A stretch of DNA of 64,000 nt from Cherax quadricarinatus (Eukaryota; Arthropoda; Malacostraca; Decapoda; Parastacidae): assembly GCF_038502225.1 (NCBI RefSeq), contig NW_027196492.1, positions 1 to 64,000 of the forward strand, given 5' to 3'. Of this stretch, positions 32,884-43,111 are shown one piece after another (within the stretch, counting starts at the first letter, position 1; every line of letters starts with the position of its first letter). The position numbers and the translations under genes are program-made. The notes beneath the pieces were generated by a model, which saw nothing but the letters and a program-made list of their open reading frames with translations, did no database searches and was not told the DNA's origin.

Positions 32884-34099
32884 AATTTTCTCTCGGTTTT
32901 TACACAGGAAGACACTAATAATATTCCGGTAATTAATTTTTATAGTGGGCCAGAAGAAGATAAATTATGTAACATCACAGTCACTAGTGAAATGGTTGTG
33001 AAGCAGATAGACCGACTGAAGCAAAATAAGTCACCGGGTCCTGATGAGGTTTTTTCAAGGGTTCTTAAGGAATGCAAAATGGAAGTCTGTGAACCATTAA
33101 CTAATATTTTTAATTTATCTCTTCAAACAGGTGTAGTGTCTGATATGTGGAAGATGGCTAATGTAATTCCTATTTTTAAAACAGGGGACAAGTCGTTACC
33201 GTCAAATTACCGCCCAATAAGCCTGACCTCAATTGTAGGCAAATTACTAGAGTCAATTATAGCTGAGATTATAAGAAGCCATCTCGATAAGCATAGCTTG
33301 ATTAATGATACTCAGCATGGATTCACAAGAGGCCGGTCTTGTCTAGCTAATTTATTAACTTTCTTCAGTAAAGCTTTTGAGGCTGTTGACCATGATAAAG
33401 AATTTGATATTATTTACTTAGATTTTAGTAAGGCATTTGATAGAGTTCCGCACCAAAGACTGTTGAAGAAAGTAGCAGCTCATGGCATTGGGGGAAGGGT
33501 GCTCTCGTGGATCGAGTCATGGCTCACAGACAGGAAGCAGAGAGTGTCCATAAATGGGGTTAAATCTGAGTGGGGATCAGTAAAAAGTGGCGTTCCACAG
33601 GGATCAGTCTTGGGCCCGTTGTTGTTTATAATATATATCAATGATCTTGATGAAGGAATTACTAGTGATATGAGCAAATTCGCCGATGACACGAAGATAG
33701 GTAGGATAATTGATTCAAACGTAGATGTTAGGGAACTTCAGGAGGATTTAGACAAACTTTACTCTTGGTCAGAAAAGTGGCAGATGCAGTTCAATGTAGA
33801 TAAATGCAAGGTTCTGAAGCTCGGGAGTGTCCATAACCCTAGCACTTATAAGTTAAATAATGTAGAACTTAGCCATACAGATTGCGAAAAGGACTTGGGG
33901 GTTATGGTAAGCAGCAACCTTAAACCAAGACAGCAATGCCTAAGCGTACGTAATAAGGCAAATAGATTACTGGGATTTATATCAAGAAGTGTAAGCAACA
34001 GAAGTCCAGAGGTCATACTGCAGCTTTATACATCATTAGTAAGGCCTCACCTAGATTATGCAGCTCAATTCTGGTCTCCATATTACAGAATGGACAGGT
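32884..34099 (+). pseudogene. CR1 copy C, 5' part: reverse-transcriptase domain
   Basis: A 369-codon open stretch with complete reverse-transcriptase blocks: [64 protein letters not shown] and catalytic FADDTKIGR, then EKDLGVMVSSNLKP. It is truncated at the 5' end (starts mid ORF2) and broken off at PYYRMD, where another CR1 (copy D) begins at about 34100. Its continuation is at 43677-44210, so copy D was inserted into this copy. No stop within the stretch, so it is fairly young. Confidence 0.85.
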
Positions 34100-34138
34100 G
34101 AAGACCTGTTTGTGTGCTCTCTGTGAATCTGTACCAGG
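34100..34138 (+). other. 5' leader of CR1 copy D
   Basis: Short sequence between the interrupted copy C and the first ATG of copy D ORF1. It marks the 5' junction of the inserted element. Confidence 0.5.
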
Positions 34139-35103
34139 ATGCCCTCTCTTGAGCAACTTTACCAGCAGCTGAGAGAAGAGCTCAGAGTTGCTAAGATGGA
34201 GATAGGCGATTAACGGAGAAGAACAAGAGAATTCGTAGTAATCCTTCTGTTGTGAGTCCCCAGGTTAAGAGGGGAGCTTGGTCAGTGGCCGGGCAACATG
34301 GAACCAAGCTGAAGATCAAGAAAACGGTTGGAGAGGCAGAAACAACGAGAAACCAGAAGACTACCGTGGAAACTTCCAACTCATTCTCGGTGCTACCTGA
34401 CGAATGTGAGTGTTCTACTGGGAATGCCACAACGAGCACCAAAGAAGCATTGGCAGACGTGAGTAAGACATCCCTAGAAACCCCAACGAAGACCATCGAG
34501 AACGTCTTGACGAATTCTACAAGTGGTGTAATGCTACCTGGCGAATGTGAGTCGACTACTCGGAGCATCACGATGGACGACGCCAAGGAAGGTAAAAACA
34601 TTGTTGTTGTTGGGGATAGCCAGATTAGGTACATGGATAGGGCATTCTGCTTGAAGGATAGGAGTAGGAGGCAGAGAGTGTGTTTTCCTGGGGCTGGGAT
34701 GAAGGATATTGTTAGCCGTCTGGATGACATCATGAGAGGTAATGGGAGCAATCCTATTATCTGTCTCAGTGCTGGAGGCAACGATGTTGGCAGACGTAGG
34801 AGTGAGGACCTGATTAGCAGGTATAGGTCAGCAATAGAGATAATTAGGAGGAAGGGTGGGAAACCTGTCATATGTGGCATTTTGCCAAGGACAGGAGTTG
34901 GAAATGAATGGTTGTCCAGAGCAATTGGTGTCAATTGCTGGCTAGACAAATACTGTAAGGAAAATGCGGTAACATTCATTGACAACTGGGACCTCTTCTA
35001 TGGCAGAAATGACATGTATGCCAGGGATGGGGTTCACTTATCTAGGTATGGGGTGGGAGCACTGGCCAACGCAGTGGAGGGAGCTGTTAGGTCTTTAAAC
35101 TAG
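34139..35103 (+). pseudogene. CR1 copy D ORF1: coiled coil plus SGNH hydrolase, one frameshift
   Basis: ATG at 34139 opens a heptad-rich N-terminus (LEQLYQQLREELRVAKME) that hits a stop at 34211. A one-base loss near 34199 restores the frame that runs to 35103. The second part is an SGNH/GDSL-type hydrolase: block I VVVGDSQ with the nucleophile Ser, block III SAGGNDVG, and block V DGVHLS with the Asp-His pair. CR1 ORF1 proteins with esterase domains are known. Role in the cell: RNA-binding partner of ORF2, with the esterase possibly acting on lipids or in entry to the nucleus (not established). Frameshifted, so probably not functional. Confidence 0.8.
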
Positions 35104-35117
35104 GAATAGTTAGTGGT

Positions 35118-37436
35118 ATGGGTTTTGGCGGGAAAACTGTGAAGTCGCAGGGTAGTAACATGAGTACTAGGAGAACTAGTAATAGGCAAAATGAGGTGGA
35201 TATTGGAAAGCCAGTGGCACTAATTGACAAGGACAGTAATAGGTTTAGTGGAATAACAGAAAGGAGCAGGAACGGTAAAGAGAAAGGAGGGTCCTTAAGT
35301 ATATATTACACAAATAGTCGCAGTGCTAGGAATAAGATGGACGAGTTGAGACTAGTTGCTAGTGCAGGTAACATAGATGTATTTGCCATTACTGAGACGT
35401 GGTTTAATTCAAAAAGTCGGGACATGCCTGCAGAATGTCACATTCAGGGTTTCAAATTGTTCCAAGTAGATAGAAGTATCGGGAAGGGGGGTGGGGTGGC
35501 ATTGTATGTCCGAGATCGCTTGAACTGTTGCATAAAAACGGGTATTAAGTCTGAAGTAACACATGCAGAGTCTGTTTGGATAGAATTTTCAGAGGGGCAT
35601 GAAAAATTAACTTTAGGTGTGATATACCGTCCCCCAAATTTAGATAGGGACCAGGGAAGACTTCTATGGGAGGAAATTGTTAGGGCCACAAGGCACGATA
35701 ATGTAGTAATTCTAGGAGACTTTAACTTTAGTCATATTGATTGGAATTTCTTGACTGGGAATTTAGAATCATACGACTTCTTAGAAGTAGTTCAGGATTG
35801 TTTTTTGAAGCAGTTTGTGACAGAACCTACAAGGGGTAATAACCTGCTTGACTTAGTTCTGGCAAACAATGAATCCCTTGTTAATAATTTAGAAGTTTCA
35901 GAGGAACTGGGTGCTAGCGACCACAAATCAATTACATTTAGAATTGAATGGAAGTATGATAGTAGGGATAACTCAGTAACAGTCCCAGATTTTCGCTTAG
36001 CAGATTACGATGGGCTTAGAGAACACTTATCATCTGTTGACTGGGGTAACGAAGAGAGCTATCAATATGACAGTTTTCTGAACACAATACATGCTGCTCA
36101 AAAAACATTTATCCCTTATAAAGAAATTAGATCAAATAGAAATGACCCAAAATGGATGAATAATAGGCTGAAATATCTACTAGGGCATAAGAAAGGAATT
36201 TATAGGCGTATCAAAAGAGGCGAGGGTCATCTTATGAATCAGTATATTGACATTAAGAGGGACATTAAAAAGGGGATAAGAAAAGCTAAAAGGGACTATG
36301 AAATTAAAGTTGCTGGGGATTCTAAAACTAACCCAAAAAGTTTTTTCCAGGTATATAGAACAAAAGTCAGAGATAAGATAGGTCCCCTTAAAAATAACTA
36401 TGGGCAGCTTACTGACAAAGAGAATGAAATGTGCTCGATTTTAAATAATTATTTTCTCTCGGTTTATACACAGGAAGACACTAATAATATTCCGGTAATT
36501 AATTTTTATAGTGGGCCAGAAGAAGATAAATTATGTAACATCACAGTCACTAGTGAAATGGTTGTGAAGCAGATAGACCGACTGAAGCAAAATAAGTCAC
36601 CGGGTCCTGATGAGGTTTTTTCAAGGGTTCTAAAGGAATGCAAAATGGAGTCTGTGAACCATTAACTAATATTTTTAATTTATCTCTTCAAACAGGTGTA
36701 GTGTCTGATATGTGGAAGATGGCTAATGTAATTCCTATTTTTAAAACAGGGGACAAGTCGTTACCGTCAAATTACCGCCCAATAAACCTGACCTCAATTG
36801 TAGGCAAATTACTAGAGTCAATTATAGCTGAGATTATAAGAAGCCATCTCGATAAGCATAGCTTGATTAATGATACTCAGCATGGATTCACAAGAGGCCG
36901 GTCTTGTCTAACTAATTTATTAACTTTCTTCAGTAAAGCTTTTGAGGCTGTTGACCACGATAAAGAATTTGATATTATTTACTTAGATTTTAGTAAGGCA
37001 TTTGATAGAGTTCCGCACCAAAGACTGTTGAAGAAAGTAGCAGCTCATGGCATTGGGGGAAGAGTGCTCTCGTGGATCGAATCATGGCTCACAGACAGGA
37101 AGCAGAGAGTGTCCATAAACTGGGTTAAATCCGAGTGGGGATCAGTAACAAGTGGCGTTCCACAGGGATCAGTCTTGGGCCCGTTGTTGTTTATAATATA
37201 TATCAATGATCTTGATGAAGGAATTACTAGTGATATGAGCAAATTCGCCGATGACACGAAGATAGGTAGGATAATTGATTCAAACGTAGTTGTTAGGGAA
37301 CTTCAGGAGGATTTAGACAAACTCTACTCTTGGTCAGAAAAGTGGCAGATGCAGTTCAATGTAGATAAATGCAAGGTTCTGAAGCTCGGGAGTGTCCATA
37401 ACCCTAGCACTTATAAGTTAAATAATGTAGAACTTA
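35118..37436 (+). pseudogene. CR1 copy D ORF2, 5' part: endonuclease and reverse transcriptase
   Basis: Frame 35118-36665 carries the endonuclease (YYTNSRSARNKMDELR, TETWFN, GVIYRPPN, catalytic GDFNFSHIDW, ASDHKSITF) and the linker. A single-base deletion near 36650 (AATGGAGTCTG versus AATGGAAGTCTG in copy C) shifts the frame; 36638-37436 continues with the reverse transcriptase ([41 protein letters not shown]). At 37436 it is broken by PLE insert A. The protein resumes at 42132 after inserts A and B. The parent would be about 960 residues. Confidence 0.88.
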
Positions 37437-37498
37437 TGATGAATGGTTTGAAAAACCGACAAGTTGAAGATTGAGACACTTATGCAGCATATGGGAAT

Positions 37499-37551
37499 CT
37501 TTATTCAGGAAACGTTTCGCCACACAGTGGCTTCATCAGTCCAATACAAAG
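37499..37551 (-). ncRNA. Hammerhead motif, CUGAUGA family, insert A unit 1
   Basis: Core 37509-37539: CUGAUGA, extra A, GCCAC/GUGGC with UGU loop, GAAACGUU; stem I GGA:UCC plus outer CUUUGU:AUAAAG. The best-formed structure in the window. Confidence 0.85.
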
Positions 37552-37876
37552 AGGAAGGAGTAAGGAGAGGAGGAGTATGAGGTAATCAGTCCCTCAGCCT
37601 GGAGTCGATGTGTTCAGTCCATCAATCTTGTAGAATGTACAGCATAGGGCCGTAGACGTGGCTTATATACTGTAGTGAGGTGACTTGAAGCAGACGGAGG
37701 CGGGATCATAGTGGTACCATCCACTAGTCGAAGTAGGTCTTTGTCCAAAGGTTGAACAAGCGTTGAAGAATTCTTTGTAAGAAGATCCCATGATGCTGGA
37801 GTGTCTGACAGTTGTGATGAATGGTTTGAAAAACCGACAAGTTGAAGATTGAGACACTTATGCAGCATATGGGAAT

Positions 37877-37929
37877 CTTTATTCAGGAAACGTTTCCCCA
37901 GACAGTGGCTTCATCAGTCCAATACAAAG
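37877..37929 (-). ncRNA. Hammerhead motif, insert A unit 2 (mutated)
   Basis: Core 37887-37917 reads GAAACGTTTCCCCAGACAGT on the plus strand: two changes break stem II and the base before GAAAC. Probably inactive. Confidence 0.75.
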
Positions 37930-38254
37930 AGGAAGGAGTAAGGAGAGGAGGAGTATGAGGTAATCAGTCCCTCAGCCTGGAGTCGATGTGTTCAGTCCAT
38001 CAATCTTGTAGAATGTACAGCATAGGGCCGTAGACGTGGCTTATATACTGTAGTGAGGTGACTTGAAGCAGACGGAGGCGGGATCATAGTGGTACCATCC
38101 ACTAGTCGAAGTAGGTCTTTGTCCAAAGGTTGAACAAGCGTTGAAGAATTCTTTGTAAGAAGATCCCATGATGCTGCAGTGTCTGACAGTTGTGATGAAT
38201 GGTTTGAAAAACCGACAAGTTGAAGATTGAGACACTTATGCAGCATATGGGAAT

Positions 38255-38305
38255 CTTTATTCAGGAAACGTTTCGCCACACAGTGGCTTCATCAGTCCAA
38301 TACAA
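38255..38305 (-). ncRNA. Hammerhead motif, insert A unit 3
   Basis: Core 38265-38295 intact. The upstream stem I strand is cut off at 38305 by the inversion point, leaving the GGA:UCC pairs and part of the outer helix. Confidence 0.8.
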
Positions 38306-38515
38306 TAGATTCCCATATGCTGCATAAGTGTCTCAATCTTCAACTTGTCGGTTTTTCAAACCATTCATCACAACTGTCAGACACTGCAGCATCATGGGAT
38401 CTTCTTACAAAGAATTCTTCAACGCTTGTTCAACCTTTGGACAAAGACCTACTTCGACTAGTGGATGGTACCACTATGATCCCGCCTCCGTCTGCTTCAA
38501 GTCACCTCACTACAG

Positions 38516-38523
38516 TATATAAG
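38516..38523 (+). promoter_or_regulatory. TATA box of the 378-bp PLE unit
   Basis: TATATAAG, 122 nt upstream of the hammerhead core at 38646; repeated one unit later and at 57077-57084 in the related copies. Same octamer as in the otherwise different 400-bp unit at 318. Confidence 0.6.
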
Positions 38524-38633
38524 CCACGTCTACGGCCCTATGCTGTACATTCTACAAGATTGATGGACTGAACACATCGACTCCAGGCTGAGGGACTGAT
38601 TACCTCATACTCCTCCTCTCCTTACTCCTTCCT

Positions 38634-38686
38634 CTTTGTATTGGACTGATGAAGCCACTGTGTGGCGAAACGTTTCCTGAATAAAG
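38634..38686 (+). ncRNA. Hammerhead motif, insert A unit 4
   Basis: Core 38646-38676, intact, plus strand; same structure as unit 1. Confidence 0.85.
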
Positions 38687-39011
38687 ATTCCCATATGCTG
38701 CATAAGTGTCTCAATCTTCAACTTGTCGGTTTTTCAAACCATTCATCACAACTGTCAGACACTGCAGCATCATGGGATCTTCTTACGAAGAATTCTTCAA
38801 CGCTTGTTCAACCTTTGGACAAAGACCTACTTCGACTAGTGGATGGTACCACTATGATCCCGCCTCCGTCTGCTTCAAGTCACCTCACTACAGTATATAA
38901 GCCACGTCTACGGCCCTATGCTGTACATTCTACAAGATTGATGGACTGAACACATCGACTCCAGGCTGAGGGACTGATTACCTCATACTCCTCCTCTCCT
39001 TACTCCTTCCT

Positions 39012-39064
39012 CTTTGTATTGGACTGATGAAGCCACTGTGTGGCGAAACGTTTCCTGAATAAAG
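39012..39064 (+). ncRNA. Hammerhead motif, insert A unit 5
   Basis: Core 39024-39054, intact, exactly 378 bp from unit 4. Confidence 0.85.
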
Positions 39065-39180
39065 ATTCCCATATGCTGCATAAGTGTCTCAATCTTCAAT
39101 GTAGAACTTAGCCATGAACATTAAAATGGTATAAAATACCGACAGGTTGTTAGGTAAGACACATATGCAACAGTTAGGTA

Positions 39181-39238
39181 TCTTTATTATGAAACGTTTC
39201 GCCTACACAGTAGGCTTCTTCAGTCAAGTACAGAAAAG
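39181..39238 (-). ncRNA. Hammerhead motif, CUGAAGA family (insert B left)
   Basis: Core 39191-39223: CUGAAGA, GCCUAC/GUAGGC, GAAACGUUUC. Confidence 0.78.
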
Positions 39239-39619
39239 TTGATAGAAGCAGAAGGTACTTGAAGACGATGTAATCAGTCCATCACCCTTAAAGTTTTGAG
39301 GTGGTCAGTCCCTCAGTCTGGAGAAGAGCATTGTTCCATAGTATGAAACAATATGGAGATGAAGTGACAGAATGGAGCTTTTTATAGCGCCAAGAGGTGA
39401 GACGTAGGCCACTAGGAGAGGTAAGAACTCAGATGTTGAAAGGTCAGGTCCCTCTCAAATCCAGCCGCTCTCACTAGTGGAAGTTGTCGAAGTTGATTGC
39501 AGGTCTGTACCAAGATACCCTTGTGTTGCAGTGTCTGACAGATTGAACATTAAAATGGTATAAAATACCGACAGGTTCTTAGGTAAGACACATATGCAAC
39601 AGTTAGGTATCTTTATTAT

Positions 39620-39649
39620 GAAACGTTTCGCCTACACAGTAGGCTTCTT
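39620..39649 (-). ncRNA. Truncated hammerhead at a PLE/CR1 junction
   Basis: GAAACGTTTCGCCTACACAG and GTAGGCTTCTT are present, then the sequence switches to CR1 exactly within the shared GCTTCTT. The CUGA half of the core is missing. Confidence 0.7.
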
Positions 39650-39960
39650 GATATGAAGCCAAGGATTCTATTAGCTTTATTGCGAACACTTATGCACTGT
39701 TGTCTTGGTTTCAGATTACTGCTAACCAGAACTCCTAAATCTTTTTCGCAATCCGTAATATTAAGATCTACATTATTTAGTTTATATGTGGCATGGTTAT
39801 TGTCCTGTCCAACATTTAGAACTTTGCATTTGTCTATATTAAACTGCATCTGCCACTTCTCCGACCACTGCATCAGTCTATTCAAATCTTCCTGGAGTGC
39901 TCGAATGTCCTCGTCAGAATGAATTCGACGGCCTATTTTGGTGTCATCGGCAAACTTGTC
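39650..39960 (-). pseudogene. CR1 fragment in insert B, distal part
   Basis: Minus-strand translation FADDTKIGRRIHSDEDIRAL to VRNKANRILGFISRS, the post-catalytic part of a 53-kb-subfamily CR1 reverse transcriptase. It joins 41276-41766 once the PLE between them is removed, with a few bases lost at the join (about 'gagcga'). Confidence 0.85.
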
Positions 39961-40035
39961 GATGGAAATAAATGGTATAAAATACCGACACAATGGAAAT
40001 ATAAACACAAATGCAGTATAATGTGATCCTTTATT

Positions 40036-40073
40036 GACAACGTTTCACCCACACAGTGGGCTTTTTCAAGTCA
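40036..40073 (-). ncRNA. Hammerhead motif with U3-A8 core pair (CCCAC family)
   Basis: Minus strand: GAC, UUGAAAA, extra A, stem II GCCCAC/GUGGGU with one wobble closing pair, GAAACGUU, GUC. GAC:GUC starts stem I. It lies downstream of the PLE protein frame, the known location of hammerheads in PLE terminal repeats. Confidence 0.65.
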
Positions 40074-40251
40074 CACACGGATCTACCTGGGGTAGGAAGG
40101 TACGAGGGTATTTATAGGCATGTTCAGAATGTTGAGGTCAGGTGGAGAATGCTGCATCTGATGATCTACCGGGTGGGGTTATAGAGTCTTGGGTAGCTTG
40201 GCAGGGGTATTGGACAAGTTGTGAGTAGACCTTCTGCAGTGTTCTATGTTC

Positions 40252-41250
40252 TTATGTGGGATAGCGATGAAGAAGTTTCTTGGCGAGTGGTTCAGCTATG
40301 TTATAGAAGCCATTGTTCTGGTTGAAATTGTTGGTTGTAGAGATGAGCGATGATTCCAGGATTCTTCTGTATTGAGTGTTGTCTTCTGTGGCTATAAGTC
40401 TTGAGTTTCTGTAGTTAATTAAATGGTTGTGTGAATTGCGATGTTGTACACAGGCATTCCTTGTATCGTCAGTCCTGCTTGCATATTGGTGTTCTGAAAT
40501 ACGTGTTTGGAGGTCTCTTGATGTTTCGCCCACATATAATTTGTTGCAGTCATTACAAGGGATTATGTATACCCCTGCAGAGGATGGAGGCTTGTCCTGT
40601 CTACTACTAGTGATGTCCTTGATGGTCGTGGTTGTGGAGGTAGATACTTGGAATGATGTTTTCGCAAAGATGTTGGAAACATGTTTGGCAATGGAGTTGG
40701 TTGGGAGGACTATGTATCTCTTCTCGGCAGTGTCTTCTCTGGGTGTGTTGAAGATGTCTAATGCCCGCCGTCTGCAGTCTCTGATGAAGTGACGAGGATA
40801 GTGGAGTTTAGAAAATACTTGTTCAATTATAGTGCATTCTTCCTCAAGGAACTCATTGCTGCAGATTCTGAGTGCACGTAGGAAGAAGCCTATAATTACA
40901 CCACGTTTAGTTTTGGTGTCGTGGTGAGAGTAGAAGTGGAGAAGATCGTTTTGGTTGGTGGGTTTTCGATAGACTTTAAAACGAAGTTCGTGGTCAGCTT
41001 TGCAGAGCAGAACATCAAGGAAAGGAAGAGTGTTGTCGACTTCTTCTTCAAGTGTGAATTGGATTGAAGGCTCGACCTGGTTGAGCTTGTCTTGGAGAGC
41101 TTGAACGTTGAAGCGTTTAGGAGTTATGAGGAGAATGTCGTCAACATAACGGAGCCAGGTGACAGACGAAGGAATGATGGTGGAGAAACGTTCGGCTTCT
41201 AGATGTTCCATGTATAGGTTCGCCAGGACTGCACTGAGTGGCGAACCCAT
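40252..41250 (-). CDS. PLE protein, C-terminal part: reverse transcriptase palm and GIY-YIG endonuclease
   Basis: An open frame of 332 codons. Residues 1-40 are the end of the reverse-transcriptase palm: [13 protein letters not shown], then the catalytic RYVDDILL (YVDD at 35-38). A thumb-like region follows ([16 protein letters not shown] at about 95-110). The GIY-YIG nuclease begins at 226 (GVYIIPC...LYVG at 239-241, conserved Arg 250) with the downstream [11 protein letters not shown] box; it ends [11 protein letters not shown]. The frame continues upstream for a few codons (FGLP) and is cut off at 41275 by the junction with CR1, so the fingers and start are missing. The intact protein would copy PLE RNA at a nick made by the GIY-YIG domain. 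No stop or frameshift in the surviving part suggests recent activity of the family. Confidence 0.88.
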   Translation of the reverse strand: MGSPLSAVLANLYMEHLEAERFSTIIPSSVTWLRYVDDILLITPKRFNVQALQDKLNQVEPSIQFTLEEEVDNTLPFLDVLLCKADHELRFKVYRKPTNQNDLLHFYSHHDTKTKRGVIIGFFLRALRICSNEFLEEECTIIEQVFSKLHYPRHFIRDCRRRALDIFNTPREDTAEKRYIVLPTNSIAKHVSNIFAKTSFQVSTSTTTTIKDITSSRQDKPPSSAGVYIIPCNDCNKLYVGETSRDLQTRISEHQYASRTDDTRNACVQHRNSHNHLINYRNSRLIATEDNTQYRRILESSLISTTNNFNQNNGFYNIAEPLAKKLLHRYPT

Positions 41251-41275
41251 GGGTAGTCCAAAAGTCTGCTGAAAG

Positions 41276-41766
41276 AGGTGATTTTATGCCCTCATCTATG
41301 TCGTTTATGTAGATTGTGAACAGCAGGGGGCCCAACACTGACCCCTGTGGAACACCGCTCGTGACACTTCCCCACTCTGATTTCTCCCCATTTATGCAAA
41401 CTCTCTGCTGCCTATTTGTCAACCATGCCTCTATCCAGGAAAAAATTTCTCCTCCTATTCCATGTGCTTTAATTTTCCTCAATAGTCTCTGATGTGGGAC
41501 CCTGTCAAAAGCCTTACTGCAGTCCATATACACAATATCATATTCATTACCATGATCTACCTCCTCAAATACCTTAGTGAAAAAAGTTAATAAATTCGTA
41601 AGGCAGGAACGCCCCTTTGTAAAACCATGCTGAGATTCGTTGATTAATTTATGCTTTTCAAGGTGGCTACGAACTGCCTCGGCAATTATTGATTCCATAA
41701 ATTTTCCCACTATGGAGGTTAGGCTTATTGGTCTATAGTTCGAAGCTAAGGACCTGTCACCTGTTT
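41276..41766 (-). pseudogene. CR1 fragment in insert B, proximal part
   Basis: Minus-strand frame [20 protein letters not shown] through [32 protein letters not shown] (Phe to Cys next to the first catalytic Asp region) and [12 protein letters not shown] to NDIDEGIKS, where the PLE begins. 5'-truncated at a junction with plus-oriented PLE sequence sharing 'ttttggtacag'-type microhomology. Confidence 0.87.
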
Positions 41767-42130
41767 TGGTACAGACCTGCAATCAACTTCGACAACTTCC
41801 ACTAGTGAGAGCGGCTGGATTTGAGAGGGACCTGACCTTTCAACATCTGAGTTCTTACCTCTCCTAGTGGCCTACGTCTCATCTCTTGGCGCTATAAAAA
41901 GCTCCATTCTGTCACTTCATCTCCATATTGTTTCATACTATGGAACAATGCTCTTCTCCAGACTGAGGGACTGACCACCTCAAAACTTTAAGGGTGATGG
42001 ACTGATTACATCGTCTTCAAGTATCTTCTGCTTCTATCAACTTTTCTGTACTTGACTGAAGAAGCCTACTGTGTAGGCGAAACGTTTCATAATAAAGATA
42101 CCTAACTGTTGCATATGTGTCTTACCTAAC
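41767..42130 (+). mobile_element. PLE terminal unit closing insert B
   Basis: Plus-oriented copy of the same unit as 39116-39545, with promoter (GCTATAAAAAG near 41891), hammerhead 42056-42088 and the AAAGATACC leader, ending at the 13-bp duplication. It and the left end form long inverted terminal repeats for the insert. Confidence 0.82.
42041..42098 (+). ncRNA. Hammerhead motif, CUGAAGA family (insert B right)
   Basis: Core 42056-42088: CUGAAGA, GCCUAC/GUAGGC, GAAACGUUUC. Confidence 0.78.
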
Positions 42131-42131
42131 A

Positions 42132-42755
42132 GAACTTAGCCATACAGATTGCGAAAAGGACTTGGGGGTTATGGTAAGCAGCAACCTTAAACCAAGACAG
42201 CAATGCCTAAGCGTACGTAATAAGGCAAATAGATTACTGGGATTTATATCAAGAAGTGTAAGCAACAGAAGTCCAGAGGTCATACTGCAGCTTTATACAT
42301 CATTAGTAAGGCCTCACCTAGATTATGCAGCTCAATTCTGGTCTCCATATTACAGAATGGACATAAATTCGTTGGAAAACATTCAACGTAGGATGACTAA
42401 ATTAATACATAGCATTAGAAATCTTTCTTATGAAGAAAGATTGAAGACTCTTAAGTTACATTCACTTGTTAGACGAAGAATGAGGGGAGACCTGATCGAA
42501 GTGTATAAGTGGAAGATAGGTATTAATAGGGGGGATATTAACAAGGTCTTGAGGATATCTCTCCAAGAGAGAACCCGCAGTAATGGATTTAAATTAGATA
42601 AGTTTAGATTTAGAAAGGACATAGGAAAGTATTGGTTTGGAAATAGGGTAGTTGATGAGTGGAACAGTCTACCTAGTTGGGTTATTGAGGCTAGGACTAT
42701 GGGTAGTTTCAAATTTAGGTTGGATAAGTACATGAGTGGGAGGGGTTGGATTTGA
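42132..42755 (+). pseudogene. CR1 copy D ORF2, C-terminal part
   Basis: Resumes exactly where 37436 broke off (ELSHTDCEKDLGVMVSSNLK) and runs to the C-terminus (HLDYAAQFWSPYYRMD, RRMTKLIHSIRNLSYEER, WFGNRVVDEWNSLPSW, ending SGRGWI). This is the thumb and C-terminal region typical of CR1. No frameshift in this part. Confidence 0.88.
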
Positions 42756-42847
42756 GTGGGACTTGCACATCGGAGCTTGTTTCTTGGGTGGCATTGAAAG
42801 TTGGGTTGGTCAAATGTTTGTTAGTGGGATGAATTGTAAAGGACCTG
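42756..42847 (+). other. CR1 copy D 3' untranslated region, first part
   Basis: GTGGGACTTGCACATCGGAG onward, matching 44057-44140 of copy C. Interrupted by PLE insert C at the TGTAAAGGACCTG duplication, and continues at 43608-43676, ending in TTCTTATG repeats. Confidence 0.8.
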
Positions 42848-42879
42848 TGGAAAAAGACACTTATGTACAGTTCAGGACA

Positions 42880-42934
42880 TTTATTAAAGGAAACGTTTCG
42901 CCACGAGTGGCTTCTTCAGTCCTAATACAGAGAA
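42880..42934 (-). ncRNA. Hammerhead motif, CUGAAGA/GCCAC type (insert C)
   Basis: Core 42890-42919 on the minus strand: CUGAAGA, extra A, stem II GCCAC/GUGGC closed by a UC loop of only two bases, GAAACGUU; GGA:UCC stem I. Confidence 0.75.
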
Positions 42935-42994
42935 AACTAAGAAAACACATATATATATAGTGGCGGGAGTCAGGTGAGGTGATGCGTGGGTAGA

Positions 42995-43070
<76 letters not shown>

Positions 43071-43111
43071 ATGAAACTAAGGAGGTGAGGCTAGAGAGGG
43101 ACCTGCTGGCA

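Larger units (their letters stand above)
37437..39097. mobile_element. PLE insert A: mirror-image tandem array of 378-bp units
   Basis: Flanked by the 13-bp duplication AATGTAGAACTTA (37424-37436 and 39098-39110). It contains minus-oriented units starting at 37437, 37815 and 38193 (378-bp period, the third truncated), then an inversion point near 38306, then two plus-oriented units. Each unit has a TATA box (plus strand 38516-38523 and 378 bp later; minus strand equivalents), a hammerhead and the terminal hairpin CTTGTCGGTTTTTCAAACC. No protein. The inversion falls at the outer end of hammerhead stem I. Confidence 0.88.
39966..41275 (-). mobile_element. Penelope-like element, 5'-truncated, with 3' terminal hammerhead
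   Basis: On the minus strand: C-terminal half of the PLE protein (41250-40252), then a 3' region with TATA-like sequence, a hammerhead (40036-40073) and the terminal hairpin TGTCGGTATTTTATACC near 39975. It is inserted in the CR1 fragment of insert B. No obvious target duplication remains, and a short deletion at the site is likely. Confidence 0.82.
39116..42130. mobile_element. PLE insert B: inverted PLE ends enclosing CR1 and a second PLE
   Basis: Flanked by the 13-bp duplication AGAACTTAGCCAT (39103-39115 and 42131-42143) in CR1 copy D. Order: minus PLE unit 39116-39545, second minus unit truncated at 39649, minus CR1 fragment (39650-39960 and 41276-41766) split by a minus PLE (39966-41275), then a plus PLE end 41767-42130. 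The whole behaved as one insertion. Confidence 0.82.

Noticed and set aside
38227..38949. Small proteins in PLE units (95-114 codons)
   Set aside because: They overlap the promoter and terminal hairpin, appear on whichever strand the unit lies, and show no domain.
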